Assembly: GCA_017417315.1 (NCBI GenBank)
Contig: JAFPZK010000016.1
Coordinates: forward strand, 95,494 to 159,493
Origin: Bacteroidales bacterium
GTDB taxonomy: Bacteria; Bacteroidota; Bacteroidia; Bacteroidales; UBA3824
Length of the DNA: 64,000 bases
Reading direction: 5' to 3'
Below are positions 25,981 to 37,551 of this stretch, piece by piece. The first letter of the stretch is position 1; each line of letters starts with the position of its first letter. The notes below the pieces were generated by a model. It saw only the letters and a list, made by a program, of their open reading frames with translations, searched no databases and was not told where the DNA came from. A program made the position numbers and the translations under genes.

Positions 25981-26457
25981 ATGAGAAAAGCAAAACCGAA
26001 GAAAAGAGTAATTCTTCCCGATCCCGTTTACGGCGATTCACTTGTTACCCGCTTTGTAAACGACATGATGATCGACGGAAAGAAAAGTGTGGCTTTTAAA
26101 ATTTTCTACAAGGCTTTGGAAATTGTCGGTGAAAAAACAAAAGAAACCGGCAAAACCCCTACCGAAGTGTGGAAAAAGGCTATGGAAAACATTACTCCGG
26201 ACGTTGAGGTTAAATCTCGCAGAATCGGCGGTGCTACTTTCCAAGTTCCTATGGAAATCCGTCCTGATAGAAAAGAATCTATCGGCGTAAAGCACTTAAT
26301 CCGTTATGCAAGATTGCGTTCGGGTCATTCTATGGCTGAAAAGTTGGCTGCTGAGATAGTGGCTGCTTACAACGAAGAAGGTGCGGCTTTCAAGAAAAAA
26401 GAAGACACTCACCGTATGGCGGAGGCTAACAAAGCGTTTGCATTCTTCAGATTCTAA
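25981..26457 (+). CDS. rpsG: 30S ribosomal protein S7
   Basis: 158 residues with the S7 signatures [17 protein letters not shown] and [18 protein letters not shown], ending [14 protein letters not shown]7 nucleates assembly of the 30S head and contacts tRNA in the E site; in E. coli it also represses the str operon. Second gene, between rpsL and fusA. Confidence 0.98.
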   Translation: MRKAKPKKRVILPDPVYGDSLVTRFVNDMMIDGKKSVAFKIFYKALEIVGEKTKETGKTPTEVWKKAMENITPDVEVKSRRIGGATFQVPMEIRPDRKESIGVKHLIRYARLRSGHSMAEKLAAEIVAAYNEEGAAFKKKEDTHRMAEANKAFAFFRF

Positions 26458-26490
26458 GACATTTATTAACATTTTAGACGCTAAAACGAA

Positions 26491-28611
26491 ATGGACAATA
26501 TGCTTCAAAACACGAGAAACATCGGAATTATGGCTCACATAGACGCGGGTAAAACCACGACTATGGAGCGTATATTGTATTATACAGGTGTTACTCACAG
26601 AATGGGCGAGGTTCACGACGGAGCGGCTACGATGGACTGGATGTCCCAAGAAAAGGAGAGAGGCATAACGATAACCTCTGCTGCTATCACCGCTTATTGG
26701 AATTATAACGGCGTTAAACACACAATCAACATCATTGACACTCCCGGACACGTGGATTTCACCGTTGAAGTGGAAAGGTCTTTGAGGGTTTTGGACGGCG
26801 CAGTTGCAGTTTTTTGCGGTGTAGGCGGCGTAGAACCTCAGTCGGAAACGGTTTGGAAACAGGCTGACAGATACAATGTTCCGAGAATCGCGTTCGTTAA
26901 CAAAATGGACAGAATCGGAGCGGATTTCTTTTCGGTGTTGATGGAAATTGAAGAAAAATTGGGTGCAAACCCGATTGCGGTTCAAATTCCTATCGGCAGC
27001 GAAGACAAATTTAAGGGTGTCGTTGACCTGATTGAAATGAAAGCATACGTTTGGCAAGGCAGTGATGACGGAATGACTTTTGAGGTAACGGACATTCCCG
27101 AAGACCTTAAAGACCAAGCCGCTGAATACCGCGACAAAATGCTTGAAAAATGTGCCGACTTAGGTGATGATAGTTTTCTTGAAAAGTACTTGGAGGACAG
27201 TTCGTTAATATCAGAAGACGATATTAAAAACGTTCTCAGACGAGCAACTGTTGGTCTGAAAGCAGTTCCAGTTTTGTGCGGTTCGTCGCTCAAAAACAAG
27301 GGAGTTCAGAAACTTTTGGACGCAGTAACGGCTTATTTGCCGAGTCCGCTTGACTTAGGTGCGGTTAAAGGCACAGACCCCGCAAACCCTGACAAAGAGA
27401 TACTTAGAAAGCCGGATTCAAAAGAGCCTTTTGCGGCTTTGGCTTTCAAGATTGCCGTAGACCCGTTTGTGGGACGGCTTGTTTATATCAGAGTATATTC
27501 GGGACGTTTAAATGCCGGCGAAACCGTTTACAATGTCAGGACGGGAAAAAGGGAAAGGATTGCAAACCTTTACAGAATGTCCGCAAACAAACAGCAGGCT
27601 TTAGAATTTGTTGAAGCTGGCGATATTTGTGGCGCGGCGGGTTTTAAGGACATCAGAACGGGAGATTCCCTGACTGAACAGAAACACCCCGTAGTTTTTG
27701 AGGCTATTCAGTTTCCTGACCCGGTTATCGGAGTGGCAATAGAGCCTAAAACTCAGGCTGATCTTGACAAAATGGACGTTGCCCTTGGCAAATTATCTGA
27801 GGAAGACCCGACTTTCAAAGTTGAAACTGACAACGAAACGGGTCAGACGATTATCAGAGGAATGGGCGAGTTGCATTTGGATATTTTAGTAGACCGTTTG
27901 AAACGCGAATACAATATCGAAATCACTCAGGGCAAGCCTCAGGTTACATACAAGGAGAGGATTACGAAAACCGTTGAACATCACGAAGTTTTCAAGAAAC
28001 AGACCGGCGGAAAAGGCAAATTTGCCGACATTACCGTCAGAGTTTCTCCGTCCGAAGAAAATGAAACCGGCTTGAAGTTCATTAATTCAATCAAAGGCGG
28101 AAACATTCCGAAAGAGTTTATCCCTGCTATCGAAAAGGGATTCTCTGAGGCAATGAACAACGGACCTTTGGGAGGATTCAAGATGCAGAGCCTTACCGTC
28201 GAACTTTTAGACGGTAGTTATCACAGCGTAGATTCAGACGCTCTGTCGTTTGAGATTGCCGCAAAACAGGCTTTTAAAGCGGCTACCGAACAGGCAAAAG
28301 CAGTATTACTGGAACCCGTAATGGAACTTACGGTGGATACGCCCGAAGAATATATGGGCGACGTTATCGCCGACGTAAATAAGAGAAGGGGACAGGTGAT
28401 AAGCACTGATTCAAAAGCAAAAGTGAAGATTATCAAATCGTTAGTACCACTTGCCGAGACATTCGGATATGTTACTGTTTTGCGCACTTTAACATCAGGA
28501 AGGGCTATTTCGTCAATGCAGTTTAAGGATTACGAACAAGTACCCCCGCAGATTGCTCAGGGTATTATCGATATGGTAAAAGGTAAAATTACATTTATTG
28601 ACCAGTTATAA
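26491..28611 (+). CDS. fusA: Translation elongation factor G
   Basis: 706 residues with the GTPase motifs [18 protein letters not shown] and NKMDRIGAD, the switch-I region [14 protein letters not shown], and a domain IV containing the [17 protein letters not shown] block. EF-G drives translocation of tRNA and mRNA and, with RRF, ribosome recycling. It lies between rpsG and rpsJ. No tuf gene follows it, so the str and S10 segments are fused directly. Confidence 0.97.
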   Translation: MDNMLQNTRNIGIMAHIDAGKTTTMERILYYTGVTHRMGEVHDGAATMDWMSQEKERGITITSAAITAYWNYNGVKHTINIIDTPGHVDFTVEVERSLRVLDGAVAVFCGVGGVEPQSETVWKQADRYNVPRIAFVNKMDRIGADFFSVLMEIEEKLGANPIAVQIPIGSEDKFKGVVDLIEMKAYVWQGSDDGMTFEVTDIPEDLKDQAAEYRDKMLEKCADLGDDSFLEKYLEDSSLISEDDIKNVLRRATVGLKAVPVLCGSSLKNKGVQKLLDAVTAYLPSPLDLGAVKGTDPANPDKEILRKPDSKEPFAALAFKIAVDPFVGRLVYIRVYSGRLNAGETVYNVRTGKRERIANLYRMSANKQQALEFVEAGDICGAAGFKDIRTGDSLTEQKHPVVFEAIQFPDPVIGVAIEPKTQADLDKMDVALGKLSEEDPTFKVETDNETGQTIIRGMGELHLDILVDRLKREYNIEITQGKPQVTYKERITKTVEHHEVFKKQTGGKGKFADITVRVSPSEENETGLKFINSIKGGNIPKEFIPAIEKGFSEAMNNGPLGGFKMQSLTVELLDGSYHSVDSDALSFEIAAKQAFKAATEQAKAVLLEPVMELTVDTPEEYMGDVIADVNKRRGQVISTDSKAKVKIIKSLVPLAETFGYVTVLRTLTSGRAISSMQFKDYEQVPPQIAQGIIDMVKGKITFIDQL

Positions 28612-28625
28612 TTAATTAAAGTATT

Positions 28626-28931
28626 ATGAGTCAGAAGATTCGTATCAAATTAAAATCTTACGACCACAACTTGGTTGACAATTCGGCTGAGAAGATTGTT
28701 AAGACCGTAAAAAGCACGGGTGCAGTTGTAAGCGGACCGGTTCCGTTGCCGACACACAAAAGAATTTTTACGATTAACAGATCTACTTTCGTTAACAAAA
28801 AATCGAGAGAACAGTTTCAGTTGTCATCTTTCAAGAGATTAATCGACATTTATAGTTCTACTCAGAAGACTATTGATGCCCTTATGAAACTTGAATTGCC
28901 GAGCGGTGTTTCGGTTAAAATTGAGGTTTAA
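28626..28931 (+). CDS. rpsJ: 30S ribosomal protein S10
   Basis: 101 residues, beginning [18 protein letters not shown], with the GPVPLPTHK signature. S10 is part of the 30S head and, as NusE, of transcription antitermination complexes. It lies 14 bp after fusA, so the S10 operon appears joined to the str operon; an 88-bp gap with a possible hairpin separates it from rplC. Confidence 0.97.
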   Translation: MSQKIRIKLKSYDHNLVDNSAEKIVKTVKSTGAVVSGPVPLPTHKRIFTINRSTFVNKKSREQFQLSSFKRLIDIYSSTQKTIDALMKLELPSGVSVKIEV

Positions 28932-28966
28932 TAATTTGATTTTTAGTTAAAAGTAAAAAATTAACA

Positions 28967-29001
28967 GTTTACCGCTGTCGGCTGAGCCCGTTCAAGTAAA
29001 C
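28967..29001 (+). promoter_or_regulatory. Possible structured leader before rplC
   Basis: The only sizeable gap in the first half of the operon (28932-29019) contains GTTTAC (28967-28972) pairing with GTAAAC (28996-29001) around an inner GGC-TGA-GCC hairpin. Position ahead of rplC/rplD would suit an L4-type autoregulatory site, but this is inference; no promoter consensus is visible. Confidence 0.35.
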
Positions 29002-29019
29002 AAAAAGCATTTTAAAAAA

Positions 29020-29637
29020 ATGTCAGGAATAATAGGAAAAAAAGTAGGCATGACCTCGGTTTTCAATGAGAACGGTGTAAACGTACCCGTTACCGTTATT
29101 GAAGCGGGTCCTTGCGTGGTAACACAAGTTAAAACCGTAGAAACTGACGGTTACAATGCCGTTCAGCTCGCTTTTGACGAGAAAAAAGCAAAAAACACGT
29201 CAAAGCCGGAATTAAAACATTTTGAAAAGGCTGGTACAACCCCCAAAGCAAAATTAGTTGAGTTCAAGAATATTGAAGGCGACGTAAAATTGGGTGATAC
29301 TATCACGGTTGAAAGCCTTAAAGACATCAAATTTGTAGACGTAAGCGGTATTTCCAAAGGTAAAGGTTATCAGGGACCGGTAAAACGTTACCATTTTAAC
29401 GGCGTAGGCGGCACTACCCACGGTCAGCACAACAGACTTAGAGCACCGGGAGGTTTGGGCGCATCGTCTTATCCGTCAAAAGTGTTCAAAGGTATGAGAA
29501 TGGCAGGTAGAACTGGCGGCGACAGCATTAAGGTTCGTAACTTGCAGGTTGTTAAAATTATCGCAGAACACAACTTGTTATTAGTAAAAGGTGCCGTTCC
29601 GGGACCTAAAGGTTCATATTTAATTATCGAAGACTAA
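29020..29637 (+). CDS. rplC: 50S ribosomal protein L3
   Basis: 205 residues beginning [15 protein letters not shown], with the L3 signature [13 protein letters not shown] and the glycine-rich loop [22 protein letters not shown] that reaches toward the peptidyl transferase centre. Its stop overlaps the rplD start by one base. Confidence 0.97.
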   Translation: MSGIIGKKVGMTSVFNENGVNVPVTVIEAGPCVVTQVKTVETDGYNAVQLAFDEKKAKNTSKPELKHFEKAGTTPKAKLVEFKNIEGDVKLGDTITVESLKDIKFVDVSGISKGKGYQGPVKRYHFNGVGGTTHGQHNRLRAPGGLGASSYPSKVFKGMRMAGRTGGDSIKVRNLQVVKIIAEHNLLLVKGAVPGPKGSYLIIED

Positions 29638-30269
29638 TGGAAATAGCAGTTTTAAACATCAACGGTCAGGACACCGGCAAAAAAGTCGTTTTGAATGACG
29701 ATATTTTCGGTGTTGAAACTAACGACCATGCTATGTACCTTGACGTAAAACGTTTTTTGGCAGACCAAAGACAAGGTACGGCAAAGGCAAAGGAAAGAAG
29801 TGAAATGAGCGGTTCAACCCGTAAACTTCACAAACAAAAAGGCACGGGCGGCGCACGTGTGGGTGATATTAACTCTCCCGTTATGGTTGGCGGTGCAAGA
29901 TGTTTCGGACCCCGTCCCCGTGATTACAGTTTCAAACTCAATAAAAAAGTTAAAGTATTGGCAAGAAAGTCTGCTTTGACTTATAAGGCAAAAGACGGAC
30001 AGATTATCGTAGTCGAGGATTTCGATTTTGAGGCTCCCAAAACTAAAAAAATGGTTGATTTGAAAAATAATTTAAAAATTAACGATAAAAAATCACTTTT
30101 AGTTTTGCAGAAAGAAAATAAAAACGTATATTTGTCGTCAAGAAATTTGGACAAATCCAAAATCACAACTGCTTGTCAATTAACGACTTACGATGTACTC
30201 AATGCTCAGGCTTTGGTGTTTACGGTGAGTGCAGTTGAGGCTTTGAATAAGGTTTTCGAAAACAAATAA
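29637..30269 (+). CDS. rplD: 50S ribosomal protein L4
   Basis: 210 residues. The extended loop [33 protein letters not shown] lines the exit tunnel; changes in that loop affect macrolide binding in other bacteria. In E. coli L4 also represses the S10 operon. It starts within the rplC stop codon. Confidence 0.97.
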   Translation: MEIAVLNINGQDTGKKVVLNDDIFGVETNDHAMYLDVKRFLADQRQGTAKAKERSEMSGSTRKLHKQKGTGGARVGDINSPVMVGGARCFGPRPRDYSFKLNKKVKVLARKSALTYKAKDGQIIVVEDFDFEAPKTKKMVDLKNNLKINDKKSLLVLQKENKNVYLSSRNLDKSKITTACQLTTYDVLNAQALVFTVSAVEALNKVFENK

Positions 30270-30283
30270 TTTTATTTTAAGAG

Positions 30284-30637
30284 ATGGAAATCATTGAAAG
30301 ACCGATAGTTACGGAAAAATTTTCCGCTTTGTCGTCGAGGACAATCCACACGGGAAAAAAAGGTAACAAAAAAGGCAGACCTGACACAAGGGCAACAAAA
30401 ACCCTCGCGCAGTTCGCTTTTGTCGTAAACCCCAACGCCAACAAAATTCAAATTAAGGAGGCAGTGGAAAGTTTGTACAACGTAACCGTAACAGCGGTTA
30501 ACACTATGAAATATGCCGGAAAAGTAAAATCCCGTATGACAAAGGCGGGTGTAATTGCCGGCAAGACAAAAACTTACAAGAAAGCGGTTGTTACCTTGAA
30601 AGAAGGCGACAACATAGATTTTTATAGCAATATCTAA
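30284..30637 (+). CDS. rplW: 50S ribosomal protein L23 with N-terminal insertion
   Basis: 117 residues: [16 protein letters not shown], then about 20 extra basic residues (about 17-38, [17 protein letters not shown]), then the normal core [22 protein letters not shown] and the end [13 protein letters not shown]23 lies at the tunnel exit and binds trigger factor and SRP. L23 is usually about 96-100 residues, so the insertion between the first helix and the beta core is unusual. Confidence 0.95.
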   Translation: MEIIERPIVTEKFSALSSRTIHTGKKGNKKGRPDTRATKTLAQFAFVVNPNANKIQIKEAVESLYNVTVTAVNTMKYAGKVKSRMTKAGVIAGKTKTYKKAVVTLKEGDNIDFYSNI

Positions 30638-30639
30638 AA

Positions 30640-31464
30640 ATGGCAGTAAGACAATTTAAACCGACAACTCCGGGACAAAGAGGAAAAGTATTAAGTACTT
30701 TTGAAGAGATTACCGCTTCTAAACCCGAAAAATCGTTGACCTTCGGTTATGCGAAATCGGGCGGAAGAAACAACACCGGAAAAATGACTGTACGCTATAT
30801 TGGCGGCGGTCATAAGCAAAAATACAGAATGGTGGATTTTTGGCGTGCGAAAGACGGTATTCCCGCTACTGTAAAAACTATTGAATACGACCCGAATAGA
30901 ACGGCTCGTATCGCTTTGGTTTTTTATGCTGACGGCGAAAAAAGTTATATTATCGCTCCTAACGGTCTCCAAGTAGGACAAAAAATTGAGTCAGGCAAAA
31001 ACGCTGCTCCTGAAATCGGAAATGCTTTGTTTTTGGCAGACATTCCTTTGGGAACTGTTATTCACAACATCGAATTAAGACCCGGTGAGGGCGCAAAACT
31101 CGCAAGAAGTGCAGGTTCTTATGCTCAACTTACTGCAAGGGACGGCAAATATGCAATCGTAAAACTTCCTTCGGGTGAAACGAGAATGATTCTCACCACA
31201 TGTAAGGCTACCGTAGGAAGCGTTTCTAACGGCGATCATGAACTTGAAAAATCCGGTAAAGCCGGTCGTTCAAGATGGCTCGGACGCAGACCGCACAACA
31301 GAGGTGTTGTTATGAACCCTGTTGATCACCCGATGGGTGGTGGTGAAGGTCGCGCTTCAGGAGGTCATCCGAGATCAAGAAAAGGCTTGTTGGCTAAGGG
31401 TTACAAGACAAGAAGACCCAAAAAATTGTCCAATAAGTTTATTATAGAAAGAAGAAGTAAATAA
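30640..31464 (+). CDS. rplB: 50S ribosomal protein L2
   Basis: 274 residues with [35 protein letters not shown] and the C-terminal [17 protein letters not shown], which holds the histidine important near the peptidyl transferase centre. The start is 2 bp after the rplW stop. Confidence 0.98.
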   Translation: MAVRQFKPTTPGQRGKVLSTFEEITASKPEKSLTFGYAKSGGRNNTGKMTVRYIGGGHKQKYRMVDFWRAKDGIPATVKTIEYDPNRTARIALVFYADGEKSYIIAPNGLQVGQKIESGKNAAPEIGNALFLADIPLGTVIHNIELRPGEGAKLARSAGSYAQLTARDGKYAIVKLPSGETRMILTTCKATVGSVSNGDHELEKSGKAGRSRWLGRRPHNRGVVMNPVDHPMGGGEGRASGGHPRSRKGLLAKGYKTRRPKKLSNKFIIERRSK

Positions 31465-31484
31465 TTTTAATTGCATAAAGAAAA

Positions 31485-31754
31485 ATGAGTCGTTCAATTA
31501 AAAAAGGCCCGTTCATCGACTACAACCTCGAAAAAAAGGTTCTTGCTATGAATGCTTCTGGCAAGAAATCGGTTATTAAATCGTGGGCGAGAGCCTCTAT
31601 TATTTCTCCTGATTTCGTAGGTCATACCATTGCCCTTCACAACGGCAACAAATTTATTCCCGTTTACGTAACGGAAAATATGGTGGGACACAAATTAGGC
31701 GAATTTGCGCCGACACGTATTTTCAGAGGTCACGGCGGTAACAAGAAGAAATAA
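31485..31754 (+). CDS. rpsS: 30S ribosomal protein S19
   Basis: 89 residues: [43 protein letters not shown], and [19 protein letters not shown]19 binds the 30S head with S13. Located between rplB and rplV as usual. Confidence 0.97.
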   Translation: MSRSIKKGPFIDYNLEKKVLAMNASGKKSVIKSWARASIISPDFVGHTIALHNGNKFIPVYVTENMVGHKLGEFAPTRIFRGHGGNKKK

Positions 31755-31772
31755 TTTTAAAAGTTAAAGGAA

Positions 31773-32201
31773 ATGTCAGAAGAAATAAAAAAGCATAGAA
31801 CCAAGAAAAAAGAGAGGGCTGAAAGACTTAAAGCCCAAAGAAAGGATTTGGCTTTTGCTGTTTTAAGAAACAATCCCACTTCTCCCAGAAAGATGCGCCT
31901 TGTGGCGGGTCTGATTAGGAATCAGGACGTTACTAAGGCTTTGGATATTTTGCAGTATTCTCCTCAGGAGGCAGCTATAAAGTTGAGAAAACTTTTACAG
32001 TCTGCTATTGCGAACTGGACAAAGAAAAACGAAGGTGCGCATATTGAAGACGCTAATCTTATCGTTAAGGAAGTAAAAGTAGACGGCGCAAGAATGTTGA
32101 AAAGACTTCGTCCGGCTCCGCAAGGAAGGGCTTATAGGATAAGAAAAAGGTCAAACCATGTTACTATAATTTTAGGTAATAAAGTAAATACGCAAGAATA
32201 A
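31773..32201 (+). CDS. rplV: 50S ribosomal protein L22
   Basis: 142 residues. The first 25 or so are a basic extension ([17 protein letters not shown]) ahead of the normal start region [17 protein letters not shown]; the beta-hairpin loop [21 protein letters not shown] lines the exit tunnel. The stop overlaps the rpsC start by one base. Confidence 0.96.
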   Translation: MSEEIKKHRTKKKERAERLKAQRKDLAFAVLRNNPTSPRKMRLVAGLIRNQDVTKALDILQYSPQEAAIKLRKLLQSAIANWTKKNEGAHIEDANLIVKEVKVDGARMLKRLRPAPQGRAYRIRKRSNHVTIILGNKVNTQE

Positions 32202-32908
32202 TGGGACAGAAAACGAATCCGATCAGCAACAGATTGGGAATCATTAAAGGTTGGGATTCAGAATGGTTTGACCCGAAAAACTATTCTGACAAAATCGTGG
32301 AAGACGACAAAATCAGAAAATATCTTAACGTTCGTCTTGCAAAAGCCAGCATCTCGAAGATTATCATTCAGAGAACGCTTAAACTGATTACCGTTACCGT
32401 TAATACCGCCCGTCCGGGTATCATTATCGGCAAAGGCGGTCAGGAAGTTGACAAAATAAAAGAAGAGTTGAAAAACATTACGAAAAAGGACGTTCAGATT
32501 AACATCCTCGAAATCAAACGTCCCGAATTGGATGCCGTAATTGTTGCCAACAACGTAGCACGTCAGATTGAAGGTCGTATCGCTTACCGCCGCGCAATCA
32601 AGACTGCTGTCGCTTCTACTATGAGAATGGGTGCCGAGGGTATTAAATTTGTAATTTCCGGCCGTCTTAACGGTGCTGAAATGGCAAGAACCGAGGCGTA
32701 CAAAGAAGGCAGGATTCCTTTGCACACTTTAAGAGCCGACATCGATTACGCTTTGGCTGTTGCTAACACCAAAGTAGGTTGCGTTGGTATCAAAGTTTGG
32801 ATTTGCAAAGGCGAGGTTTACGGAAAAAAAGACCTCTCGAACAACGTAAACGTCAACAAACCTGTTAAGAAATCTAATTATAGTAATAATCAAAAAAGAC
32901 AAAAGTAG
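32201..32908 (+). CDS. rpsC: 30S ribosomal protein S3
   Basis: 235 residues with the KH-type motif [16 protein letters not shown] and [32 protein letters not shown]3 forms part of the mRNA entry channel. The Asn/Lys-rich tail after residue 215 is variable. Confidence 0.97.
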   Translation: MGQKTNPISNRLGIIKGWDSEWFDPKNYSDKIVEDDKIRKYLNVRLAKASISKIIIQRTLKLITVTVNTARPGIIIGKGGQEVDKIKEELKNITKKDVQINILEIKRPELDAVIVANNVARQIEGRIAYRRAIKTAVASTMRMGAEGIKFVISGRLNGAEMARTEAYKEGRIPLHTLRADIDYALAVANTKVGCVGIKVWICKGEVYGKKDLSNNVNVNKPVKKSNYSNNQKRQK

Positions 32909-32937
32909 TTCTTAAAATTTAAAAACTTGTAAAGAAA

Positions 32938-33375
32938 ATGTTACAACCGAAAAGAACGAAATTCAGGAAGATGCAGAAAGGCCGTATGAGAGGTCTTGCT
33001 CAAAGAGGGCATGAAATCGCGTTCGGCAGTTTTGCTCTCAAAGCATTGGAGAATTTCTGGATTACGGGACGTCAGATAGAAGCGGCACGTCAGGCAATTT
33101 CGCGTAAGATGCAGCGTGAAGGTCAGATTTGGATTAGAATCTTCCCTGATAAGCCCGTTACAAAGAAACCTGCTGAGGTACGTATGGGTAAAGGTAAAGG
33201 TCAACCCGAATACTTCGTTGCCCCCGTTACTCCGGGTAGAATTATGTTTGAAGCCGACGGCGTGCCGTTTGAAATCGCAAAAGAAGCATTCAGATTGGCA
33301 GCACAGAAACTTCCGATTAAAACTAAGTTTGTCGTAAGACGCGATTATGTCAACCCTGCAACAAATATTGAATAA
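32938..33375 (+). CDS. rplP: 50S ribosomal protein L16
   Basis: 145 residues: [19 protein letters not shown], the signature [18 protein letters not shown], and [17 protein letters not shown]16 contacts the A-site tRNA. The stop overlaps the rpmC start by one base. Confidence 0.97.
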   Translation: MLQPKRTKFRKMQKGRMRGLAQRGHEIAFGSFALKALENFWITGRQIEAARQAISRKMQREGQIWIRIFPDKPVTKKPAEVRMGKGKGQPEYFVAPVTPGRIMFEADGVPFEIAKEAFRLAAQKLPIKTKFVVRRDYVNPATNIE

Positions 33376-33590
33376 TGAAAAAGTCAGTACAACAGAAGGA
33401 AATAAAAGATTTGACTACCGCTGAATTGGAAGAAAAACTCAGTGCCTCAGTTTTGGACTATACCAAGATGAAACTCAACCACGCTATCACTCCTTTGGAG
33501 TCTCCGATTCAGATACGTGACAAAAGAAAATACATTGCACGTCTGAGAACAGAGTTGCGTGCAAGACAAATCAGTAACGCTAAAAATTAA
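33375..33590 (+). CDS. rpmC: 50S ribosomal protein L29
   Basis: 71 residues, two helices: [28 protein letters not shown] and [17 protein letters not shown]29 lies near the tunnel exit beside L23. Standard position after rplP. Confidence 0.95.
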   Translation: MKKSVQQKEIKDLTTAELEEKLSASVLDYTKMKLNHAITPLESPIQIRDKRKYIARLRTELRARQISNAKN

Positions 33591-33595
33591 TTAAA

Positions 33596-33874
33596 ATGGC
33601 AGAAGAAGTTAAAGAGGTAGTAGCAAGAAACTTCAGAAAGGTACGTATCGGAATGGTAGTGAGCAACAAAATGGAAAAGTCCATCGTTGTTGAAGTTAGA
33701 CGTAAAATGAGACATCCGAAATACGGAAAATTTATTCTCCGTACCAAGAAGTTTATCGCTCACGACGAGAAAAACGAATGCAACATAGGCGATACCGTTA
33801 AAATTATGGAAACTCGCCCGATGAGCAAACGTAAAAACTGGAGATTAGTTGAAATCGTAGAAAAAGCAAAATAA
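33596..33874 (+). CDS. rpsQ: 30S ribosomal protein S17
   Basis: 92 residues with [30 protein letters not shown] and [28 protein letters not shown], an OB-fold primary 16S rRNA binding protein. It lies between rpmC and rplN. Confidence 0.97.
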   Translation: MAEEVKEVVARNFRKVRIGMVVSNKMEKSIVVEVRRKMRHPKYGKFILRTKKFIAHDEKNECNIGDTVKIMETRPMSKRKNWRLVEIVEKAK

Positions 33875-33881
33875 TTTTATT

Positions 33882-34247
33882 ATGATACAGCAAGAATCAA
33901 GAATGACTGTAGCTGACAACAGCGGCGCAAAGGAAGTGCTCTGTATCCGTGTCCTCGGCGGAACGGGCCGCAGATATGCCTCTGTTGGCGACAAAGTGGT
34001 CGTAACCGTTAAGAGCGCAATCCCTTCTGGCGATATAAAGAAGGGTACGGTATCGAAGGCGGTTGTCGTACGCACTAACAAAGAAATCCGCAGACAGGAC
34101 GGCTCGTACATCAGATTTGACGACAATGCCGTTGTTCTGTTGAACAATCAGGGCGAACTCAGAGGTACCCGTATTTTCGGACCGGTTGCAAGGGAACTCC
34201 GTGCTAACTATATGAAAATCGTTTCTCTGGCTCCCGAAGTTTTGTAA
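33882..34247 (+). CDS. rplN: 50S ribosomal protein L14
   Basis: 121 residues: [76 protein letters not shown]14 forms inter-subunit bridges and binds the silencing factor RsfS. It begins the spc-type segment. Confidence 0.98.
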   Translation: MIQQESRMTVADNSGAKEVLCIRVLGGTGRRYASVGDKVVVTVKSAIPSGDIKKGTVSKAVVVRTNKEIRRQDGSYIRFDDNAVVLLNNQGELRGTRIFGPVARELRANYMKIVSLAPEVL

Positions 34248-34268
34248 TTTTAAAGCGTTTTAGTAAAA

Positions 34269-34601
34269 ATGAAATTGCACATTAAAAAAGGAGACACGGT
34301 AATTGTCAATTCAGGCGAACACAAAGGCAAGAAGGGGACAGTGCTGAAAGTTCTCGTTAAGAAAAACCGTGCTATCGTCGAGGGTGTAAACATGGTTAAG
34401 AAAGCGACGAAGCCCACCGCTGAAAAAAATGAAGGCGGTTTCGTTGAAACTGAGGCTTCTATTCACATTTCTAACCTTATGTTAGTATGTCCTGAGACAG
34501 GCAAACCGACCCGTATCGGCAGAAAACTCGTTGAGACCGACGGCGTTGCAAGATTAGTACGTTATTCAAAAAAATCTGAAAATAAAAAGGAGATAAAGTA
34601 A
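34269..34601 (+). CDS. rplX: 50S ribosomal protein L24
   Basis: 110 residues with the KOW motif [38 protein letters not shown]24 initiates 50S assembly. It ends one base before rplE. Confidence 0.97.
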   Translation: MKLHIKKGDTVIVNSGEHKGKKGTVLKVLVKKNRAIVEGVNMVKKATKPTAEKNEGGFVETEASIHISNLMLVCPETGKPTRIGRKLVETDGVARLVRYSKKSENKKEIK

Positions 34602-34602
34602 A

Positions 34603-35154
34603 ATGCAATACGTACCGTCTTTAAAGAAAAAGTACAGGGAAGAGATTATTCCCGCTATGAAAAACGAATTCGGCTACAAGAGCATAATGCAGGCTCCGAA
34701 GTTGGTTAAAATTGTTGTTAACCAAGGTATCGGAGATGCTACCGCCGATAAGAAAATCGTTGATACGTCAATGGCCGAAATCACTGCTATCACCGGTCAG
34801 AAACCTGTTACGAGACTCTCTAAAAAGGATATTTCTAACTTCCATTTGAGAAAAGGAATGCCTATCGGAGTTATGGTAACTTTGAGACATGACCGTATGT
34901 ATGAGTTCCTCGAAAGATTAATCGCTATCGCTTTGCCGAGAATCCGCGATTTCAACGGCATTTCGGGCAAATTCGACGGCAGAGGCAATTATACCCTCGG
35001 TATCAAAGAGCAGATTATTTTCCCTGAAATCGACATCGACAAAGTAAGCAAGATTAAGGGTTTGAACATCACTTTTGTTACCACGGCTAAAACCGACGAG
35101 GAAGGTTACAAATTATTGCAGAATTTTGGTTTACCGTTCAAAAAGCAGAAATAA
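34603..35154 (+). CDS. rplE: 50S ribosomal protein L5
   Basis: 183 residues with [45 protein letters not shown] and [20 protein letters not shown]5 holds the 5S rRNA in the central protuberance. The stop overlaps the rpsN start by one base. Confidence 0.98.
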   Translation: MQYVPSLKKKYREEIIPAMKNEFGYKSIMQAPKLVKIVVNQGIGDATADKKIVDTSMAEITAITGQKPVTRLSKKDISNFHLRKGMPIGVMVTLRHDRMYEFLERLIAIALPRIRDFNGISGKFDGRGNYTLGIKEQIIFPEIDIDKVSKIKGLNITFVTTAKTDEEGYKLLQNFGLPFKKQK

Positions 35155-35423
35155 TGGCAAAAGAATCAATGAAAGCGCGTGAAGTTAAACGCGCAAAACT
35201 TATCGCTAAGTACGCCGAAAAAAGAAAACAACTCAAAGAGGCCGGCGATTATGTAGGACTTCAGAAGTTGCCGCGCAACTCTAATCCGATTCGTCTGCAC
35301 AACCGCAGCCGTTTGTCTGGTCGTCCGAAAGGATATATGAGAATGTTCGGACTCTCTCGTATGGAGTTCCGCGAAATGGCTTCGCAAGGATTGTTGCCGG
35401 GCGTTAGAAAAGCAAGTTGGTAA
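35154..35423 (+). CDS. rpsN: 30S ribosomal protein S14, cysteine-free form
   Basis: 89 residues with [38 protein letters not shown], the S14 core. It has no cysteine, so it is the zinc-independent C-minus type, of intermediate length between the 61-residue zinc form and the 101-residue E. coli form. Confidence 0.96.
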   Translation: MAKESMKAREVKRAKLIAKYAEKRKQLKEAGDYVGLQKLPRNSNPIRLHNRSRLSGRPKGYMRMFGLSRMEFREMASQGLLPGVRKASW

Positions 35424-35446
35424 TTTTATTAAAATTAAAACAAAAA

Positions 35447-35836
35447 ATGACAGATACAATTGCAGATTTCCTGACCCGTATCAGAAACGCGGCGATGGCA
35501 AAACACAGAGTCGTTGTGGTGCCTGCAAGCAAAATGAAAAAGGAAATTACTAAAATCCTTTTCGATAAAGGTTATATCCTCAGTTACAAGTTTGACGACG
35601 AGAACAGAGCCATCAAAATCGCTTTGAAGTACAATCCGCAAACTAAGGCTTCGGCTATTCAGTCAATTACGAGAGTTTCAACTCCGGGTTTGAGAAAATA
35701 CGAGGGTTGTAAAGAATTGCCCCGCGTGTTGAACGGTTTGGGTATTGCTATCGTTTCAACATCGAAAGGCATTATGACCGACAAAGAAGCAAGAGTTCAA
35801 AATGTCGGCGGTGAAGTAATTTGTTACGTTTATTAA
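35447..35836 (+). CDS. rpsH: 30S ribosomal protein S8
   Basis: 129 residues from ATG 35447 (an in-frame ATT/GTG-type extension to 35417 would overlap rpsN and does not belong to the family). [20 protein letters not shown] and the C-terminal [18 protein letters not shown] are diagnostic. S8 binds the 16S central domain and represses the spc operon in E. coli. Confidence 0.97.
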   Translation: MTDTIADFLTRIRNAAMAKHRVVVVPASKMKKEITKILFDKGYILSYKFDDENRAIKIALKYNPQTKASAIQSITRVSTPGLRKYEGCKELPRVLNGLGIAIVSTSKGIMTDKEARVQNVGGEVICYVY

Positions 35837-35856
35837 TAAATCAGGTAAGTTTTAAA

Positions 35857-36420
35857 ATGTCAAGAATTGGAAAATTGCCCGTTCAGATTCCCGCAGGGGT
35901 TCAGGTAACCGTAGACGACAAAAATCACACTGTGGTCGTTAAAGGCAAGCTTGGTGAATTGAGGCAGAAAGTAAATCCTGATATTAAAGTGGAAGTTGAG
36001 AACAACGAACTCAAAGTTTCCCGTCCCACGGACGACAAAGCACACCGTTCTTTGCACGGTCTTTATAGGGCTTTGATTGCAAACATGGTAAAAGGTGTCA
36101 GCGAAGGATTTACAATTAAACAGGAAATGGTCGGCGTAGGTTACAGAGCCACTTCACAGGGTCAGTTGCTCGATATTTCCGTAGGTTATTCGCACAACAT
36201 CCTTATGGAACTTCCCGAGGAAGTAAAAGTAAGTGTTGTAACAGAAAAACGTTCTAATCCGATTATTACCCTTACAAGTTGCGATAAGCAACTTTTGGGT
36301 CAGGTTGCGGCAAAGATACGTTCGTTCCGCGCTCCCGAACCTTACAAAGGCAAAGGTATTAAGTTTGTGGACGAGGTATTGCGCAGAAAGGCAGGTAAGA
36401 CGGCTTCTTCTTCAAAATAG
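35857..36420 (+). CDS. rplF: 50S ribosomal protein L6
   Basis: 187 residues from ATG 35857: MSRIGKLPVQIPAGVQVTV, HRSLHGLYRALIANMVKGV, and the L6 signature PEPYKGKGIKFVDEVLRRKAGKT. Upstream in-frame residues overlap rpsH and were not kept. Confidence 0.97.
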   Translation: MSRIGKLPVQIPAGVQVTVDDKNHTVVVKGKLGELRQKVNPDIKVEVENNELKVSRPTDDKAHRSLHGLYRALIANMVKGVSEGFTIKQEMVGVGYRATSQGQLLDISVGYSHNILMELPEEVKVSVVTEKRSNPIITLTSCDKQLLGQVAAKIRSFRAPEPYKGKGIKFVDEVLRRKAGKTASSSK

Positions 36421-36456
36421 TAATCGGGCTTAACTAATTAAAAAATTGTAAAGAAA

Positions 36457-36813
36457 ATGGCTTTAACTAAGCAAGAAAGAAGACAGAGAATCAAATACCG
36501 CATCCGCAAAAAAATTTCGGGTACGACCGAAAGACCGAGACTTTGCGTGTTCAGAAGCAACAAGAATATTTTTGCTCAGTTGATTGACGATGTCAGCGGT
36601 AAAACATTGGTGGCAACCTCTTCAAGGGTTAAGGAAATTTCCGAGAAGAAAGTAACCAAAATTGAGCAGGCTGCTTTGGTCGGCAAGGCTATTGCCGAAA
36701 AAGCAAAGGCTGCCGGTTACGAAACGGTTGTTTTTGACAGAAACGGTTATCTCTACCACGGCAGGGTTAAATCTTTGGCCGAGGCAGCACGTGAAGGAGG
36801 TTTAAATTTTTAA
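36457..36813 (+). CDS. rplR: 50S ribosomal protein L18
   Basis: 118 residues: [71 protein letters not shown]18 binds 5S rRNA together with L5. Confidence 0.97.
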   Translation: MALTKQERRQRIKYRIRKKISGTTERPRLCVFRSNKNIFAQLIDDVSGKTLVATSSRVKEISEKKVTKIEQAALVGKAIAEKAKAAGYETVVFDRNGYLYHGRVKSLAEAAREGGLNF

Positions 36814-36819
36814 GGGATT

Positions 36820-37338
36820 ATGGCAGCACAAAACATTAAAAAAGTAAGGACTAACGACTCTGAACTTAAAGAAAAAGTCGTTAAAGTAAATCGTGTAACA
36901 AAGGTTACAAAAGGTGGTCGTACTTTCACTTTCGCCGCTATTGTAGTAGTAGGCAACGAAAACGGTATTGTAGGCTATGGTTTGGGTAAAGCAAACGAAG
37001 TTGCTACCGCCGTTTCAAAAGGTGTTGAAGATGCCAAGAAAAACCTTATTAAAGTTCCCGTTTACAAAGGAACTATCCCCCATGCACAAATCGCAAAATT
37101 CGGCGGTGCTGACATTTTGTTGAAACCTGCTTCGAGCGGTACCGGTGTTAAGGCGGGTGGTGCAATGCGTGCCGTTTTGGAAAGCGTCGGAATTAAAGAC
37201 GTTCTTGCAAAATCAAAAGGTTCTTCTAACCCCCACAACCTCGTAAAAGCAACGTTCAAGGCTCTTTCTATGTTGAGAGATGCTCAGACCGTTTCGCAAT
37301 ACAGAGGCGTTGATGTAAACACTGTGTTTAACGGTTAA
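36820..37338 (+). CDS. rpsE: 30S ribosomal protein S5
   Basis: 172 residues with [40 protein letters not shown] and the C-terminal [16 protein letters not shown]5 is at the mRNA entry and affects decoding fidelity. It lies 7 bp after rplR. Confidence 0.98.
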   Translation: MAAQNIKKVRTNDSELKEKVVKVNRVTKVTKGGRTFTFAAIVVVGNENGIVGYGLGKANEVATAVSKGVEDAKKNLIKVPVYKGTIPHAQIAKFGGADILLKPASSGTGVKAGGAMRAVLESVGIKDVLAKSKGSSNPHNLVKATFKALSMLRDAQTVSQYRGVDVNTVFNG

Positions 37339-37352
37339 TCTAAGGTAAAAAG

Positions 37353-37535
37353 ATGAAGATAAAAGTAACTCAGGTCCGCAGCAAAATCGGCTGGCCGAAA
37401 GACCAAAAGGCAACTTTGGAGTCTTTGGGGTTAAGGAAAATCGGACAAAGTGTCGTTCTTGAAAACACTCCCTGCAATATGGGTAAGGTTACCAAGGTAA
37501 GACACCTTTTGAAAATTGAAAATATTAACGAATAA
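37353..37535 (+). CDS. rpmD: 50S ribosomal protein L30
   Basis: 60 residues: KIKVTQVRSKIGWPKDQKATLESLGLRKIGQSVVLENTP, followed by GKVTKVRHLLKIE. Small ferredoxin-like 50S protein in its usual place between rpsE and rplO. Confidence 0.96.
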   Translation: MKIKVTQVRSKIGWPKDQKATLESLGLRKIGQSVVLENTPCNMGKVTKVRHLLKIENINE

Positions 37536-37551
37536 TATTATTTAAACAAAA

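Noticed and set aside
26296..27117. Long antisense reading frame across rpsG-fusA
   Set aside because: It lies wholly opposite conserved rpsG and fusA, has low-complexity basic composition and no family resemblance.
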